From Vibrio sp. HB236076 (GTDB lineage: Bacteria > Pseudomonadota > Gammaproteobacteria > Enterobacterales > Vibrionaceae), in assembly GCF_040957575.1 (NCBI RefSeq), contig NZ_CP162601.1:1674001-1738000 (forward strand): a stretch of 64,000 nt of DNA, read 5' to 3'. Each line of letters opens with the position of its first letter. Within the stretch, counting starts at the first letter, position 1. Below are positions 28,068 through 37,924 of this stretch, piece by piece. The translations under genes were made by a program, and so were the position numbers. The notes under the pieces are model-generated. The model was not told the DNA's origin. It saw only the letters and a list, made by a program, of their open reading frames with translations, and ran no database searches.

Positions 28068-28730
28068 CTAACCGCGGTTTGCCAGTACGTGATCGGCAAC
28101 ATACGCATTACTTTTACGCTCAGTGGCAAAGTCCGATTCAGGGCCATGGCCCGCGACAAAGTGAATGTCTTCACCCAATGGCCATAATTTTGTCACCACG
28201 GAATTGATTAGATCAGACATACTGCCTTGGGGAAAATCGGTACGCCCCACACTGCCGCTAAACAACACATCACCCACAAAGGCCAACTTTGATTCTGCTT
28301 GGAAAAAAATAATGTGACCCGGAGTATGACCTGGAGTGTGATAAACCGCCAGCGCACACTCGCCCACCATAACGGACTCGCCCTCTTCTAACCATTGTTC
28401 TGGCAAAAATGAGCGCGTCTCAGGAAAACCAAACATCTGACATTGTTGTTCGATGCTTTGCAACCAAAATGTATCGGCGCGATGTGGGCCAATGATTGGC
28501 ACATTGGCCAACTGAGCCTGCAGCGCTTTTGCGCCACCAACGTGATCCAGATGTCCATGAGTGAGCAAAATTTTCGTCACGGTGACATCGAGCTTTTGTA
28601 ATTGCGCTAGCAAGGTTTCAACGTCACCCCCAGGGTCAACCACCGCCGCCTGGCGAGTTTTTTCACACCAAATGATTGAGCAGTTTTGTTGAAATGGGGT
28701 CACAGGGACAACTTGATAACCTAAAGACAT
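28068..28730 (-). CDS. ycbL: YcbL-type metallo-beta-lactamase fold hydrolase
   Basis: 220 aa from the ATG at 28730, which has AGGA about 10 nt upstream; the ATG three codons before is too near that site. E. coli YcbL is 215 aa. The metal motif LTHGHLDHVGG (about 55-65) and later HTPGHTPGHI, FVGDVLFSGSVGRTDFPQGS and HFVAGHGPESDFATE give the remaining His/Asp ligands. The family is related to glyoxalase II (type II YcbL enzymes hydrolyse S-lactoylglutathione weakly); the physiological substrate is uncertain. Monocistronic. Confidence 0.88.
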   Translation of the reverse strand: MSLGYQVVPVTPFQQNCSIIWCEKTRQAAVVDPGGDVETLLAQLQKLDVTVTKILLTHGHLDHVGGAKALQAQLANVPIIGPHRADTFWLQSIEQQCQMFGFPETRSFLPEQWLEEGESVMVGECALAVYHTPGHTPGHIIFFQAESKLAFVGDVLFSGSVGRTDFPQGSMSDLINSVVTKLWPLGEDIHFVAGHGPESDFATERKSNAYVADHVLANRG

Positions 28731-28835
28731 AAATCGCATTTCCTAATCTTATGAATGTCAAAACAGTGTAACACATTGGCTTTCTCTGGCCAGATACTAA
28801 AGAGCAACGACAATGTGACCCCCCTTGTGCATACA

Positions 28836-29909
28836 CTAACTCAAGCGAATTCTTTGCCAGTGATTGTCCCACAGCACATTGGAGTGATAACGCGATAAGG
28901 TGGCAGCGCGTTGATGGATCACGTCGCCACTGCCAGAGCTTAAATAAAAGCCCTCTTTCGTCGCCACTACACCCGATGCATCGGCTAAGGAATGTAAACT
29001 CAGTAATTCAAGCGTGTGTTTGTCCCACACACCGTAACAATTTCCTGGTGGTGACGTCGCAATAATCCTGTGTTCATCGGCGGCTATACTGGCAATGTAA
29101 TGGTTAAAACGCGCCCATTGATCGGCTCGAGCTTTCAGCGTGCGTAACGGTTGACCTGCTTTGTGAATGGCGATCAGCGCTGGGTAATCATCGGGGGTGC
29201 CGCGATACTGCTGACCACACAACACCGCGCCTTGACCGTCTTGGGCCAAATGTCGAATACTCAACTTTGCATCCGCGAGGTGTTGTTGGTCGAGTAATGC
29301 CCCCTCGCCGGACAAGTAACACAAGCTCGGTGACATTGAATCTAAATTCAAAGGCGTCCGTCCTTGTGTGTGCACGCCGCCGACACCAACGACCAAGCGA
29401 CCGTCGTCAAGTTGAATGATCTCATGGGGGCCAATGCCAAAACCGCTAAACTCAGCCACTTTGCGATAGCCTTGTTCAACCGAATAAACGCCGATAATAC
29501 CTTGGCTGGTTCGCTTTTCACCCTCAGTGACGTAAAGCCATTGCTGATCGAATGAATAAACGCCATGACCGTAAAAATATCGCTTGCCGCTGGCCGCTAT
29601 CATTTTGATCATTTGCCCAGTGCGATAATCCAGTACCATCATGTAATCGCCCGGTCGACGCGCAAACACCGTTGCATGACCATTACCAGCACTGGCGACG
29701 CCATGGCCGCGTGCAGGCAGCTCTAATCGATGAATCGGAATGCCTTGACGGTCTGCCACTATAGCTTGGTAACCACGCCTGCCATTTAATGCACAACCTA
29801 TCAAACCAGGCTGACGCTCAGCGACACTGGTACAAGCGGGAATAAAGGGCAAGGCGGTTAATGCCAGCGCCTGCTTTAACAGTTGCCGCCTTTGCTGATC
29901 AATCGCCAT
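28836..29909 (-). CDS. DUF1513 periplasmic beta-propeller-like protein
   Basis: 357 aa from the ATG at 29909; the ATG at 29918 is an alternative. The N-terminus QRRQLLKQALALTALPFIPAC has a twin-arginine-like RRxLLK and a possible lipobox ending at Cys, so export by Tat or as a lipoprotein is likely. The rest shows repeated propeller-like strands typical of DUF1513: GHGVASAGNGHATVFARRPGDYMMVLD, YFYGHGVYSFDQQWLYVTEG, FGIGPHEIIQLDDGRLVVGVGGVHTQGR. Function is unknown. It is the last gene of the IrpA/DUF1111/imelysin operon and overlaps the imelysin gene by 11 bp, indicating a shared role, probably in iron handling. Confidence 0.8.
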   Translation of the reverse strand: MAIDQQRRQLLKQALALTALPFIPACTSVAERQPGLIGCALNGRRGYQAIVADRQGIPIHRLELPARGHGVASAGNGHATVFARRPGDYMMVLDYRTGQMIKMIAASGKRYFYGHGVYSFDQQWLYVTEGEKRTSQGIIGVYSVEQGYRKVAEFSGFGIGPHEIIQLDDGRLVVGVGGVHTQGRTPLNLDSMSPSLCYLSGEGALLDQQHLADAKLSIRHLAQDGQGAVLCGQQYRGTPDDYPALIAIHKAGQPLRTLKARADQWARFNHYIASIAADEHRIIATSPPGNCYGVWDKHTLELLSLHSLADASGVVATKEGFYLSSGSGDVIHQRAATLSRYHSNVLWDNHWQRIRLS

Positions 29910-30939
29910 CGGTTGCATTAAACCCAACAATAACGCCAAGTGCGACCGCGGCTTCATCGTGTAACAAATAGTGCAGCTGCTCTAATTTGTTTTTTTGCAA
30001 CAACACAGCACGGTACCCCTCACGACTGGAAATATCGGTAAAGAGGGTCAGATCCTCAGGCCATGTTTGCATTATCAATTGGAACTCATTCACCATTCTA
30101 TCTGCAATATCGGCGTGCCCGCTCGCTCTTAGGTCGTGATCTAGGCCATGACCATCGGCCATATAGAGTTGAAATAACGCACTAACGTTGGCTTTAATAT
30201 TGGCCATTGACTGCCCCGAACGCCAAGATTCGGCAAAATATGGTCTGGGTTTGCCGATCTCCGCCAAAGGGCGATTTAGCTTACTCACGCTAAATTCCAG
30301 TTGATTGCTCAACAAAGCCACGTATTCATTGCGCCAAGTGTTGGCATCAAGTTCTTGCCACGGGTTTTGTTGCCACGCTTTAGCAATTGCTTGGCTTTGC
30401 ACGTACAAGTTTTCGCTGATGGTTTCACCCAAGTGGCACGCTGCTGACGTCTCGATGGGTGACGCAGAATCGTAAAGCAACCACTCTAACGCCCCAATCC
30501 CTTGCGTCGCGACGCTGCCAGCACCAATTTGCGCCACCGTCACCGGCTCGGATTGGCGTAATAAAGCCGACATTTGACGCCCTGTGGTATTTTTCTTATC
30601 CGGCCAAAATTGGATCTGCCAACTTTTTTCAATTGCTTGTGCCGGGCCTCGTTGTTGCCCCTGCAACGCCATCCAAGCTCGCGCGGTTTGTTGCCACTGT
30701 AAACGAACCGACTCCAGGGTTTGTTTACCCTGACAAGCGTGCTGAAAGCCTTGATGTAAAGCCTTTGATTCCTGTGCCAATTGATGGGCAAATTGCGCTT
30801 CGATTTGATAAACCGGTTGACTCAACGCCTCAGTCTGCTGATAAATAGCAGCATTCTCTGAGTTTACGGAGTCCGTCGCTTGACAGCCCGTCAATAGACC
30901 GGTGGTCACTAGCGTCGATAATATAAAAACCTTATTCAC
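29899..30939 (-). CDS. Imelysin-family (M75) lipoprotein
   Basis: 346 aa from a GTG at 30939 (AAGG 7 nt upstream). The signal peptide ends in a clear lipobox LLTGC (about residue 19), so the mature protein is a periplasm-facing lipoprotein. The body is the all-helical imelysin fold: WQQTARAWMALQGQQRGPA, a central TQGIGALEWLLYD, and repeated helices to the end. The imelysin signature GxHxxE reads GIGALE here, so the His is lost while the Glu remains; the paralogue encoded at 32580-33839 keeps GYHAIE. Imelysin proteins of this kind are iron-regulated and bind or handle iron; protease activity is doubtful. Confidence 0.85.
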   Translation of the reverse strand: MNKVFILSTLVTTGLLTGCQATDSVNSENAAIYQQTEALSQPVYQIEAQFAHQLAQESKALHQGFQHACQGKQTLESVRLQWQQTARAWMALQGQQRGPAQAIEKSWQIQFWPDKKNTTGRQMSALLRQSEPVTVAQIGAGSVATQGIGALEWLLYDSASPIETSAACHLGETISENLYVQSQAIAKAWQQNPWQELDANTWRNEYVALLSNQLEFSVSKLNRPLAEIGKPRPYFAESWRSGQSMANIKANVSALFQLYMADGHGLDHDLRASGHADIADRMVNEFQLIMQTWPEDLTLFTDISSREGYRAVLLQKNKLEQLHYLLHDEAAVALGVIVGFNATDGD

Positions 30940-30996
30940 TGCAATACCTTGGTGTTTAGTGTTTAATCGTAACGGTGCTCGCAACAACGCCTTGAT

Positions 30997-32502
30997 TTAC
31001 AAAGATTGAAGAAAAGCAACCAATGCTTCACGCTGCTGCTCGTTAAGTTGTAATACTTGTTGTTTGATCGGCTCAGCTTCTCCGCCATGCCACAAAATCG
31101 CTTCGAGTAAATTGCGCGCTCGTCCATCGTGTAAATAGTGAGTATGGCCACTGATTTTCTTGGTATAACCGATCCCCCACAGCGGCGGAGTTCGCCACTC
31201 TCGACCGTTGGCGGTAAACTCAGGTCGGTTGTCTGCTAGCCCTTCACCCATATCGTGTAACAAGAGATCGCTATAAGGGTGAATGACTTGTTGAGATAAG
31301 GCTGGTGTCTCTGGCCGGTTACCCGTTTTAAAAACCGGCTGATGGCAGCGACCACACCCTAATTCGGTAAACGTTTTCTCACCTTGCAACGCCAACGCAT
31401 CATCGAGTTGGCGCCTCGCAGGGACAGCAAGGTGGCGGGTGTAAAACTCAACAAAATTTAAGACTCGCTTGCTCACTTCAGGACTGCCACCGTCGGGAAG
31501 TTGCTGACAAAGAGTCTGGCTTGGCTGACAACTTGGCTTAGGAAACATATGACTCGTCAGGCCTAAATCTTCGCTAAACGCCGACGCATTTTGCTGCATC
31601 AACGTCGGCTGGCCCGCTTTCCAACCAAAGCGACCAATCGCCAACCGTTCGGCTTGTCGGTCCCAGACCCAATTTACACGGCCAGAAATACCATCTTGGT
31701 CATAATCATTGGGATCTTGAGCAGCCAACAAAGTAGCATCATCAATACTTTCTAGCAGGCCTAAGCCTATCATCGGCGGCGCAATACGCGCCGACATTTG
31801 CACCTGCTGTGACATCTTGCCATAAGCCAGTTCAGATAACACTATCTTGGGTTTTCTCAACGTTACAGTATAGCCATCGGCAAACTGAACCTCCTGATAG
31901 TGATATTCAACCGCCACTTTGGCTTCAGGCTTTTGACCAGGTAGTGCAAAATCTTGTAATTGAGTGCCATAAGTGGGTTCGCCAATCACGCCCTGGCGTT
32001 GTATCAATTTTTGTTGCGCCGGCGATGTGGCAGGCACACTCAGGCGGATCAACATTGACACGGCGTTGTCTTTTGCCGATTGCGGCGGATGACCTCGCCC
32101 ATCGCGAATATGGCAGTTTTCACAACCATTGGTATTAAACAGAGGGCCAAGTCCATCTCGAGCATCGGTGGTCGATGGTGCTTGTACCCAAGGGTTGCGA
32201 AAAAAGCTGTTGCCGACACTAAAATCGAGTCTCTGTGACAAGGGCAAATTGGCCGCTGGCAAAGAAAAAGCATGGTCTCCCACTGGGGTTACTGTACCTT
32301 GCCCACCAGACAAACGCTTATCGAGAACAAATGGCTTTGCTTCATTCTTGCTCTCCACTTGCTGGCGTATTGACGGCGACTCAGTGACATCAACACCTGC
32401 GGCGCTAGCACGCTCCTCAGACGCCGCTGTGGCATGGGTAATGACCACAGGTATGAAAACACTCAATTTAGCCCAGTGTGTTAATTGTTGCGTCCATTTC
32501 AT
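30997..32502 (-). CDS. DUF1111 di-haem oxidoreductase-like cytochrome
   Basis: 501 aa with a signal peptide (MKWTQQLTHWAKLSVFIPVV, cleavage near ATA-A). Two CxxCH haem sites: CENCHIRDGRGHPP (about 128-141) and GCGRCHQPVF (about 375-384). The first is followed by the DUF1111 pattern MLIRLSVP. The family is distantly related to di-haem cytochrome c peroxidase (MauG-like) and was once annotated thiol oxidoreductase; its reaction is unknown. Between two imelysin genes on the same strand, 57 and 77 bp apart, it is the redox member of the operon. Confidence 0.87.
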   Translation of the reverse strand: MKWTQQLTHWAKLSVFIPVVITHATAASEERASAAGVDVTESPSIRQQVESKNEAKPFVLDKRLSGGQGTVTPVGDHAFSLPAANLPLSQRLDFSVGNSFFRNPWVQAPSTTDARDGLGPLFNTNGCENCHIRDGRGHPPQSAKDNAVSMLIRLSVPATSPAQQKLIQRQGVIGEPTYGTQLQDFALPGQKPEAKVAVEYHYQEVQFADGYTVTLRKPKIVLSELAYGKMSQQVQMSARIAPPMIGLGLLESIDDATLLAAQDPNDYDQDGISGRVNWVWDRQAERLAIGRFGWKAGQPTLMQQNASAFSEDLGLTSHMFPKPSCQPSQTLCQQLPDGGSPEVSKRVLNFVEFYTRHLAVPARRQLDDALALQGEKTFTELGCGRCHQPVFKTGNRPETPALSQQVIHPYSDLLLHDMGEGLADNRPEFTANGREWRTPPLWGIGYTKKISGHTHYLHDGRARNLLEAILWHGGEAEPIKQQVLQLNEQQREALVAFLQSL

Positions 32503-32579
32503 AGCGTAAAAAAGGGCTCAAGCGAGCCCATTATATCCATAATTTTTTGCAGCGCTTACTCTGCAAATTTGATAACTGA

Positions 32580-33839
32580 TTAAAACTCGTGATCAGCGGT
32601 ATCTGGGTTCAGGTTATCAATACCAATGATGGCAGAGACATCTTCAATGGCTGCCGTCTGAGCCACAAGTGCATTGATTGATTGATTTACCAATGCATTG
32701 CCTTGCTCATTGCCTGGGGCGATAAGCTGATCAAAATACTGATTATTTTGCGCAGATTCAACCAAAGTGTGTACTTGTGCACGGGTGGTATCAAATTGCT
32801 GCTGAATGCGCGCTGCCGCTTGAGCATCTTGCTGTTTAACTAAATCGTATAGACTCGGCCCTGTCACCAATTCACCATTGACACGTTTGTAACTGCCGGT
32901 AAAGACATTGTAAACGCCTTGCTCGTTATAGTAATGCGAATTGTGGGTGTTATCAGAGAAACAATCGTGTTCATCTTCGGTTGAATGTGCTTCTAACGCG
33001 ACTTTCATGCGTTCGCCGGCCAATTCACCAAGCGACAAGGAGCCCATGCCAAACAGCATTTTGCGCAAGCCATTTTCTGCCGACTCACTGAGCAAAAGTT
33101 GACGATAATTCTCTTTGTTACCTGTAGCCCATTGCTTTTCCATCCACGCCAAATCATCGACCAGTAACTGAGTTACCGATTGTAAGTATTGTGCGCGACG
33201 CTCACAATGGCCATGAGTACAACCTTCCCCTTGCACATAATCGGTATAAGGACGCTCACCGGCCCCGGCGTTTGTGCCGTTGAGATCTTGTCCCCACAAC
33301 AAAAATTCAATCGCGTGATACCCCGAAGCGACATTGGCCTCTGAACCACCTAATTCATTAAGGCTGGCAATTAACTCGCTGCTAATGGTTTGAGTATCGA
33401 GTGTTGTGTTGCCGACGTTAATTGACGTGTTAGCAATAATATTGGCTTTCGCACCTGCGTTGCCCAACTCGTATTGATAATCATCGGCGACATAATCAAT
33501 TAAGCCTTCATCCAATGGCCAGGCGTTGAGTTGGCCCTCCCAGTCATCAACAATGGCATTGCCAAAACGAAACACTTCAGATTGCTGATAAGGGACTCGG
33601 GCGGCAAGCCAAGCTTGTTTCGCCGCTTCAAGTGTCGCCTCACTAGGTGACGTGACAAATTGGTCAATCTTTTCTTGCAGTGCTTGTGCCGTCAAATATG
33701 AATCGGCAAAAACAGCGTGCGCAACCTTAGTGTATTGTTCGACCACTTGTTGCTGAGTCACCTCCGCTGCTTGCAAGTTAGCGCTGGCCACGCCAAGTGA
33801 ACCGATGAGAGTCAGTGCCACTTTGTTCGATAAGTTCAT
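32580..33839 (-). CDS. irpA: Imelysin-family iron-regulated protein (IrpA-like)
   Basis: 419 aa with a Sec signal peptide (LIGSLGVASANLQA-A). Helical imelysin fold with the family motif GYHAIEFLLWGQDLNGT (about residues 190-206; GxHxxE intact) and the downstream GAGERPYTDYVQGEGC typical of the IrpA branch. A Cys/His-rich insert EGCTHGHCERR follows, and another HDCFSDNTHNSHYYNEQG near 297-314. IrpA-like proteins are Fur-repressed periplasmic proteins tied to iron uptake. It is the first gene of the four-gene operon and is preceded by a Fur-like box. Confidence 0.87.
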   Translation of the reverse strand: MNLSNKVALTLIGSLGVASANLQAAEVTQQQVVEQYTKVAHAVFADSYLTAQALQEKIDQFVTSPSEATLEAAKQAWLAARVPYQQSEVFRFGNAIVDDWEGQLNAWPLDEGLIDYVADDYQYELGNAGAKANIIANTSINVGNTTLDTQTISSELIASLNELGGSEANVASGYHAIEFLLWGQDLNGTNAGAGERPYTDYVQGEGCTHGHCERRAQYLQSVTQLLVDDLAWMEKQWATGNKENYRQLLLSESAENGLRKMLFGMGSLSLGELAGERMKVALEAHSTEDEHDCFSDNTHNSHYYNEQGVYNVFTGSYKRVNGELVTGPSLYDLVKQQDAQAAARIQQQFDTTRAQVHTLVESAQNNQYFDQLIAPGNEQGNALVNQSINALVAQTAAIEDVSAIIGIDNLNPDTADHEF

Positions 33840-33852
33840 TCCTTAGCCCTTA

Positions 33853-33881
33853 TTAGTATTAAAAATGATAAGTATTCTCAA
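33853..33881 (-). promoter_or_regulatory. Candidate promoter of the irpA operon
   Basis: On the minus strand TTGAGA (33876-33881), 17-bp spacer, TACTAA (33853-33858). The -10 is weak (3 of 6), but the spacing is exact and the Fur-like box covers the -35 and spacer. Confidence 0.4.
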
Positions 33882-33882
33882 T
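33864..33882. promoter_or_regulatory. Fur-like box upstream of irpA
   Basis: AATGATAAGTATTCTCAAT contains TGATAAG-T-ATTCTCA, 12 of 14 matches to the 7-1-7 Fur pattern TGATAAT-N-ATTATCA. It is framed by a perfect 11-bp inverted repeat (33851-33861 and 33888-33898). Confidence 0.65.
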
Positions 33883-33926
33883 ATTATTAATACTAATATA
33901 ACTTGGTATTATCACGCTATAGAAAT

Positions 33927-33955
33927 TAAAAAAAAACCTCACAAATGTGAGGTTT
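33927..33955 (-). terminator. Terminator of ribA
   Basis: AAACCTCAC and GTGAGGTTT (33934-33955) form a 9-bp stem with a 4-nt loop; a long U-run follows on the minus strand. Confidence 0.85.
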
Positions 33956-33962
33956 AACGATT

Positions 33963-34089
33963 AATACCAATCTGATTCAGTCTGTGGTCAAGGATAGCGC
34001 AGGCAAAAGCTTGATAACAAAGTAAGAAAAAAGTGAGTGGTGATTCTACAAGTCATTTTCTTAACTCGCTATGTAGTTAGATTGGTATC
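33963..34089. repeat. Dispersed element with TACCAATCT/AGATTGGTA ends, copy A
   Basis: TACCAATCTGATTCA at 33965-33979 and TTAGATTGGTA at 34077-34087 are imperfect terminal inverted repeats. The interior (about 100 bp) shares short blocks with copies B and C but is shorter. It lies between ribA and the irpA promoter. Confidence 0.7.
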
Positions 34090-34115
34090 AATAACACCAT
34101 TGCGATGTCAGTTCA

Positions 34116-34709
34116 TTAGACTTCAAGTTGATGGCCGTGATCGGCCTTTGCCTTGAGGTACCCTTCGTTGCCATCTTTGAGGTGAGCTGACGTGTGGATA
34201 ACCTGGTCAATCTTTATACCAAAGTCTTGTAAATCGCGAATCTTCTTCGGGTTATTCGTCACCAATTGCACATTATCAATGCCCAAAGCCTGAAGCATTT
34301 GTGCCGCTTCGGTAAAGTCTCTCAGATCATCGGCAAAACCCAGTTTGTTATTGGCTTCATAGGTGTTTAAGCCTTGGCTTTGCAAATGGTACGCATCAAT
34401 TTTGTTGTAAAGACCGATACCGCGCCCTTCTTGGCGCAAATAAAGAATGATCCCCCCGGTTTGGGCCATCCTTTCGATCGTTTCATCTAATTGCTCTCCG
34501 CAATCACATCGAGAAGAGTGAAAAACATCACCCGTTAAACATTCAGAATGCATACGCACGATAGGAACCGCTTGGGCTTTATCGGCTTGTTTAAAGATTA
34601 CAGCAACGTGCTCTTTATCCGTTTTCAAACCGCGAAAAGATAACAGTTCTGCTGGGATATGGCTTTTGGCGCCAACTTTAAAATCTACTCTGGCTCTCAC
34701 TTCTGCCAT
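34116..34709 (-). CDS. ribA: GTP cyclohydrolase II
   Basis: 197 aa from the ATG at 34709 (a GTG four codons earlier is possible). The enzyme opens GTP to the first riboflavin pyrimidine intermediate. Zinc ligands are seen in [20 protein letters not shown] (about 49-68; C-x10-C-x-C), and the GTP-binding region in [31 protein letters not shown] near the C-terminus completes the family. It is a stand-alone RibA, not a RibBA fusion. It is monocistronic with its own terminator. Confidence 0.93.
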   Translation of the reverse strand: MAEVRARVDFKVGAKSHIPAELLSFRGLKTDKEHVAVIFKQADKAQAVPIVRMHSECLTGDVFHSSRCDCGEQLDETIERMAQTGGIILYLRQEGRGIGLYNKIDAYHLQSQGLNTYEANNKLGFADDLRDFTEAAQMLQALGIDNVQLVTNNPKKIRDLQDFGIKIDQVIHTSAHLKDGNEGYLKAKADHGHQLEV

Positions 34710-34973
34710 ACTTTTACTCACTTTGTTTACAAAAACTTAAGACCGCTTGTCGCCTTATTTCATCACCATAATAACCGTGTGACATCAAGTTAATCTAACC
34801 ATCAGTTTAAGCTGAACCGGCAAGACACAGGAAACTGGCTAACCTTCAGCGGCTTGTGATTGTCTGACCACTTAATTATAGACGGTTTTGACCTCACTAA
34901 GAGATTGGACTTTCTACTTTCGATAGATGGGTATGAATTTTCGCTTTTCAAGCACTCATCGCGTTTAAATTTA

Positions 34974-34992
34974 ATTGTTATAATATAACAAT
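34974..34992. promoter_or_regulatory. Perfect 19-bp AT-rich palindrome
   Basis: ATTGTTATAATATAACAAT: 9-bp arms around a central A, about 265 bp upstream of ribA. Such odd palindromes are typical homodimer operators; the binder is unknown. Confidence 0.45.
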
Positions 34993-35160
34993 AATGAGAT
35001 AAATCAAGTTCCGAGGACAATGAATTGAATCGAGTTTGATTTGCAAATTCTTTTGGCATCAATCATTAATCAACAATTGCAGCCAAGGGCCTCCGACCGC
35101 ATCACGAGCAAGAGCGAGTCAATGAAGAACGACATTGGCGTGCCACCTTATCGCAGATAT

Positions 35161-35190
35161 AAAAAAGCCGAGGCAGTTGTGCCCCGGCTT
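35161..35190 (-). terminator. Terminator of gyrA
   Basis: AAGCCGAGGC (35165-35174) pairs with GCCCCGGCTT (35181-35190) with one mismatch; U-run on the minus strand, 68 bp past the gyrA stop. Confidence 0.85.
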
Positions 35191-35257
35191 GTTATCGGTA
35201 TTGGTCTTGTCATTGTGCGCCGCTTTGTTCAAACGTCCACCATGGTATCAGAGCGGC

Positions 35258-37924
35258 TTATTCAGTGCCTTGCTCACCGTCACCATGCTCAAGGTTGTCG
35301 TCCGTATCACTTTGCTCATTGTCGGCAAGTGGGATGTCAGCGCTGTCAGTCGCTGGCTCATTGCCGTCTTGCTCTGCCAGCTCTTCAGCCAACTCAGCAA
35401 TTTCTTCAATGCGTTGCAACCCAACCACAGCTTCGCCTTCTGAAGTACGGATCAAGGTCACCCCTTGGGTGTTACGACCAACTTGACTGACCTCAGAAAC
35501 ACGTGTGCGGACTAAGGTTCCCGCATTGGTGATCATCATGAACTCATCGTTTTCAGAGGTTTGAATCGCGCCAACAACAGAGCCATTGCGCTCTGACACC
35601 TTGATTGATACCACACCTAAAGTCGCACGACTCTTGGTTGGGTACTCAGACAAATCAGTGCGTTTACCATAACCGTTTTCCGTGACGGTTAGAATATCGC
35701 CTTCAGCGCCAGGGACAATCAAAGACACAACTTTGTCTTGCTCACCCAACTTCATACCACGGACACCGGAAGCCGTTCGTCCCATTGAGCGCACTTGATC
35801 TTCGTGGAAACGAACCACTTTACCCGATTGTGAGAACAACATAATGTCACTGTTGCCATCGGTAATGTTGACGCCAATCAAAGAATCTTCTTCTCTTAGA
35901 TTAACCGCAATCAAACCATTGGCACGAACATTTGAGAACTGATCCAACGAGGTCTTCTTCACTGTACCGTCGCCGGTTGCCATAAAGATAAACTTGTCTT
36001 CACTGTACTCACTAACCGGCAAAATGGCGGTAATGCGTTCGTTTTCTTCCAGAGGAAGGATGTTGACGATCGGCTTACCACGCGCAGTGCGAGTCGCTTG
36101 TGGCAATTGGTAGACTTTCAAGCGATAAGCTTTACCACGAGTCGAGAAACACAGAATGTTGTCATGGGTATTGGCCACTAACAAACGCTCAATGTAATCT
36201 TCGTCTTTCATGCGAGTGGCGCTCTTGCCTTTGCCGCCACGTCGTTGCGATTCATAATCACTCAACAACTGGTACTTGACGTAACCTTCGTGTGACAGGG
36301 TAACCACAACGTCTTCTTTGGCAATCAACTCTTCCATGTCAATGTCATGGCTTGCTGAGGTGATTTCGGTGCGGCGCGCATCACCAAACTGCTCACGCAC
36401 GATCTTCAGCTCATCACAGATCACTTCCATCAAACGCTCAGTGCTGGCTAAGATATGAAGCAATTCTGCAATTTCATCGAGCAGCGATTTGTACTCGCCG
36501 AGAATTTTCTCATGCTCGAGGCCGGTTAGCTTGTGAAGACGCAAGTCCAAGATAGCTTGCGCTTGTTGCTCGGTAAGGTAGTACAAGCCGTCGTGGACAC
36601 CGTATTGCGGCTCCAGCCACTCAGGGCGTGCGGCGTGGTCGTCGCCCGCGCGGTCTAGCATGGCCGAAACGTTACCAAGCTCCCAACCACGAGCTACCAA
36701 GCCCGCTTTCGCTTCAGCCGGTGTCGGTGCGTTGCGGATCAACTCAATGATGGCATCGATATTGGCCAAGGCCAGTGCCAAGCCTTCAAGAATATGCGCG
36801 CGATCGCGCGCCTTCTTCAGCTCGAACACGGTACGACGCGTGACGACTTCACGACGGTGATCAACAAAGCACTTCAGCATTTGTTTGAGATTAAACAACT
36901 GAGGCTGACCGTCATTGAGTGCCACCATATTAATGCCAAAGGTGGTTTGCAATTGGGTATTGGTGTAGAGGTTATTGAGCACCACTTCACCGACCGCGTC
37001 GCGTTTACACTCGATCACGATGCGCATGCCGTCTTTGTCTGACTCATCGCGCAAGGCCGAAATGCCCTCCACTTTTTTGTCTTTGACTAACTCGGCAATT
37101 TTTTCAATTAAACGCGCTTTGTTGACCTGATAAGGGATCTCGGAAACCACAATGGTCTCACGGCCGTTTTTATCGGTTTCAATGTCCGCTTTCGAACGCA
37201 TGTAAATTTTACCGCGCCCCGTTTTATAAGCATCAACGATGCCTTTACGACCGCTAATAAGCGCCGCCGTCGGGAAATCAGGACCGGGAATATGCTGCAT
37301 CAACTCGTCAATCGTGATCGCTTCGTTGTCGATGTAGGCCAAACAGCCATCAATCACTTCGGTTAAGTTGTGCGGCGGAATGTTCGTCGCCATTCCCACG
37401 GCAATCCCCGAAGAACCGTTGACGAGTAAGTTTGGTATCTTCGTCGGTAACACGGCTGGGATTTTTTCGGTACCGTCGTAGTTCGGTACGTAATCCACGG
37501 TTTCTTTTTCTAGGTCAGCCAGCAGTTCATGGGCAATTTTTGCCATACGAACTTCGGTGTAACGCATTGCCGCTGCAGAGTCACCATCGATGGAACCAAA
37601 GTTACCTTGGCCGTCAACCAGCATATAACGCAGTGAAAAGGGTTGCGCAAGACGTACGATGGTGTCGTAGACCGCACTGTCACCATGAGGGTGATATTTA
37701 CCGATCACGTCACCCACGACACGGGCAGATTTTTTGTATGGTTTGTTCCAATCATTTCCCAGCACATTCATCGCGTACAGTACGCGGCGGTGCACAGGTT
37801 TTAGACCATCACGCACATCGGGAAGCGCTCGACCAACGATGACTGACATCGCATAATCAAGGTATGAGCCTTTTAGCTCATCTTCGATGTTGACGGGCGT
37901 GATCTCTTTCGCTAGATCGCTCAT
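35258..37924 (-). CDS. gyrA: DNA gyrase subunit A
   Basis: 888 aa. Breaks and rejoins DNA in negative supercoiling with GyrB. The first 125 residues align without gaps to E. coli GyrA: catalytic Tyr122 in AMRYTE, and the quinolone-resistance region [12 protein letters not shown] with Ser83 and Asp87, i.e. the sensitive state. The GyrA box QRRGGKG (in [13 protein letters not shown]) lies at the start of the C-terminal beta-pinwheel domain. The tail is rich in Asp/Glu, as in other gammaproteobacterial GyrA. Transcribed alone, divergent from ubiG as in E. coli. Confidence 0.98.
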   Translation of the reverse strand: MSDLAKEITPVNIEDELKGSYLDYAMSVIVGRALPDVRDGLKPVHRRVLYAMNVLGNDWNKPYKKSARVVGDVIGKYHPHGDSAVYDTIVRLAQPFSLRYMLVDGQGNFGSIDGDSAAAMRYTEVRMAKIAHELLADLEKETVDYVPNYDGTEKIPAVLPTKIPNLLVNGSSGIAVGMATNIPPHNLTEVIDGCLAYIDNEAITIDELMQHIPGPDFPTAALISGRKGIVDAYKTGRGKIYMRSKADIETDKNGRETIVVSEIPYQVNKARLIEKIAELVKDKKVEGISALRDESDKDGMRIVIECKRDAVGEVVLNNLYTNTQLQTTFGINMVALNDGQPQLFNLKQMLKCFVDHRREVVTRRTVFELKKARDRAHILEGLALALANIDAIIELIRNAPTPAEAKAGLVARGWELGNVSAMLDRAGDDHAARPEWLEPQYGVHDGLYYLTEQQAQAILDLRLHKLTGLEHEKILGEYKSLLDEIAELLHILASTERLMEVICDELKIVREQFGDARRTEITSASHDIDMEELIAKEDVVVTLSHEGYVKYQLLSDYESQRRGGKGKSATRMKDEDYIERLLVANTHDNILCFSTRGKAYRLKVYQLPQATRTARGKPIVNILPLEENERITAILPVSEYSEDKFIFMATGDGTVKKTSLDQFSNVRANGLIAVNLREEDSLIGVNITDGNSDIMLFSQSGKVVRFHEDQVRSMGRTASGVRGMKLGEQDKVVSLIVPGAEGDILTVTENGYGKRTDLSEYPTKSRATLGVVSIKVSERNGSVVGAIQTSENDEFMMITNAGTLVRTRVSEVSQVGRNTQGVTLIRTSEGEAVVGLQRIEEIAELAEELAEQDGNEPATDSADIPLADNEQSDTDDNLEHGDGEQGTE

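Larger units (their letters stand above)
34710..35257. other. Intergenic region between ribA and gyrA
   Basis: About 550 bp with no convincing gene. It contains the ribA promoter region, a perfect 19-bp palindrome (34974-34992) and the gyrA terminator. Short open frames here lack ribosome sites and family features. Confidence 0.55.

Noticed and set aside
35041..35490. 149-codon open frame entering the 3' end of gyrA on the opposite strand
   Set aside because: It overlaps the gyrA terminator and coding end and has no initiation signal or family feature.
37640..37700. Possible quinolone-resistance changes in GyrA
   Set aside because: Ser83 and Asp87 are the normal sensitive residues.
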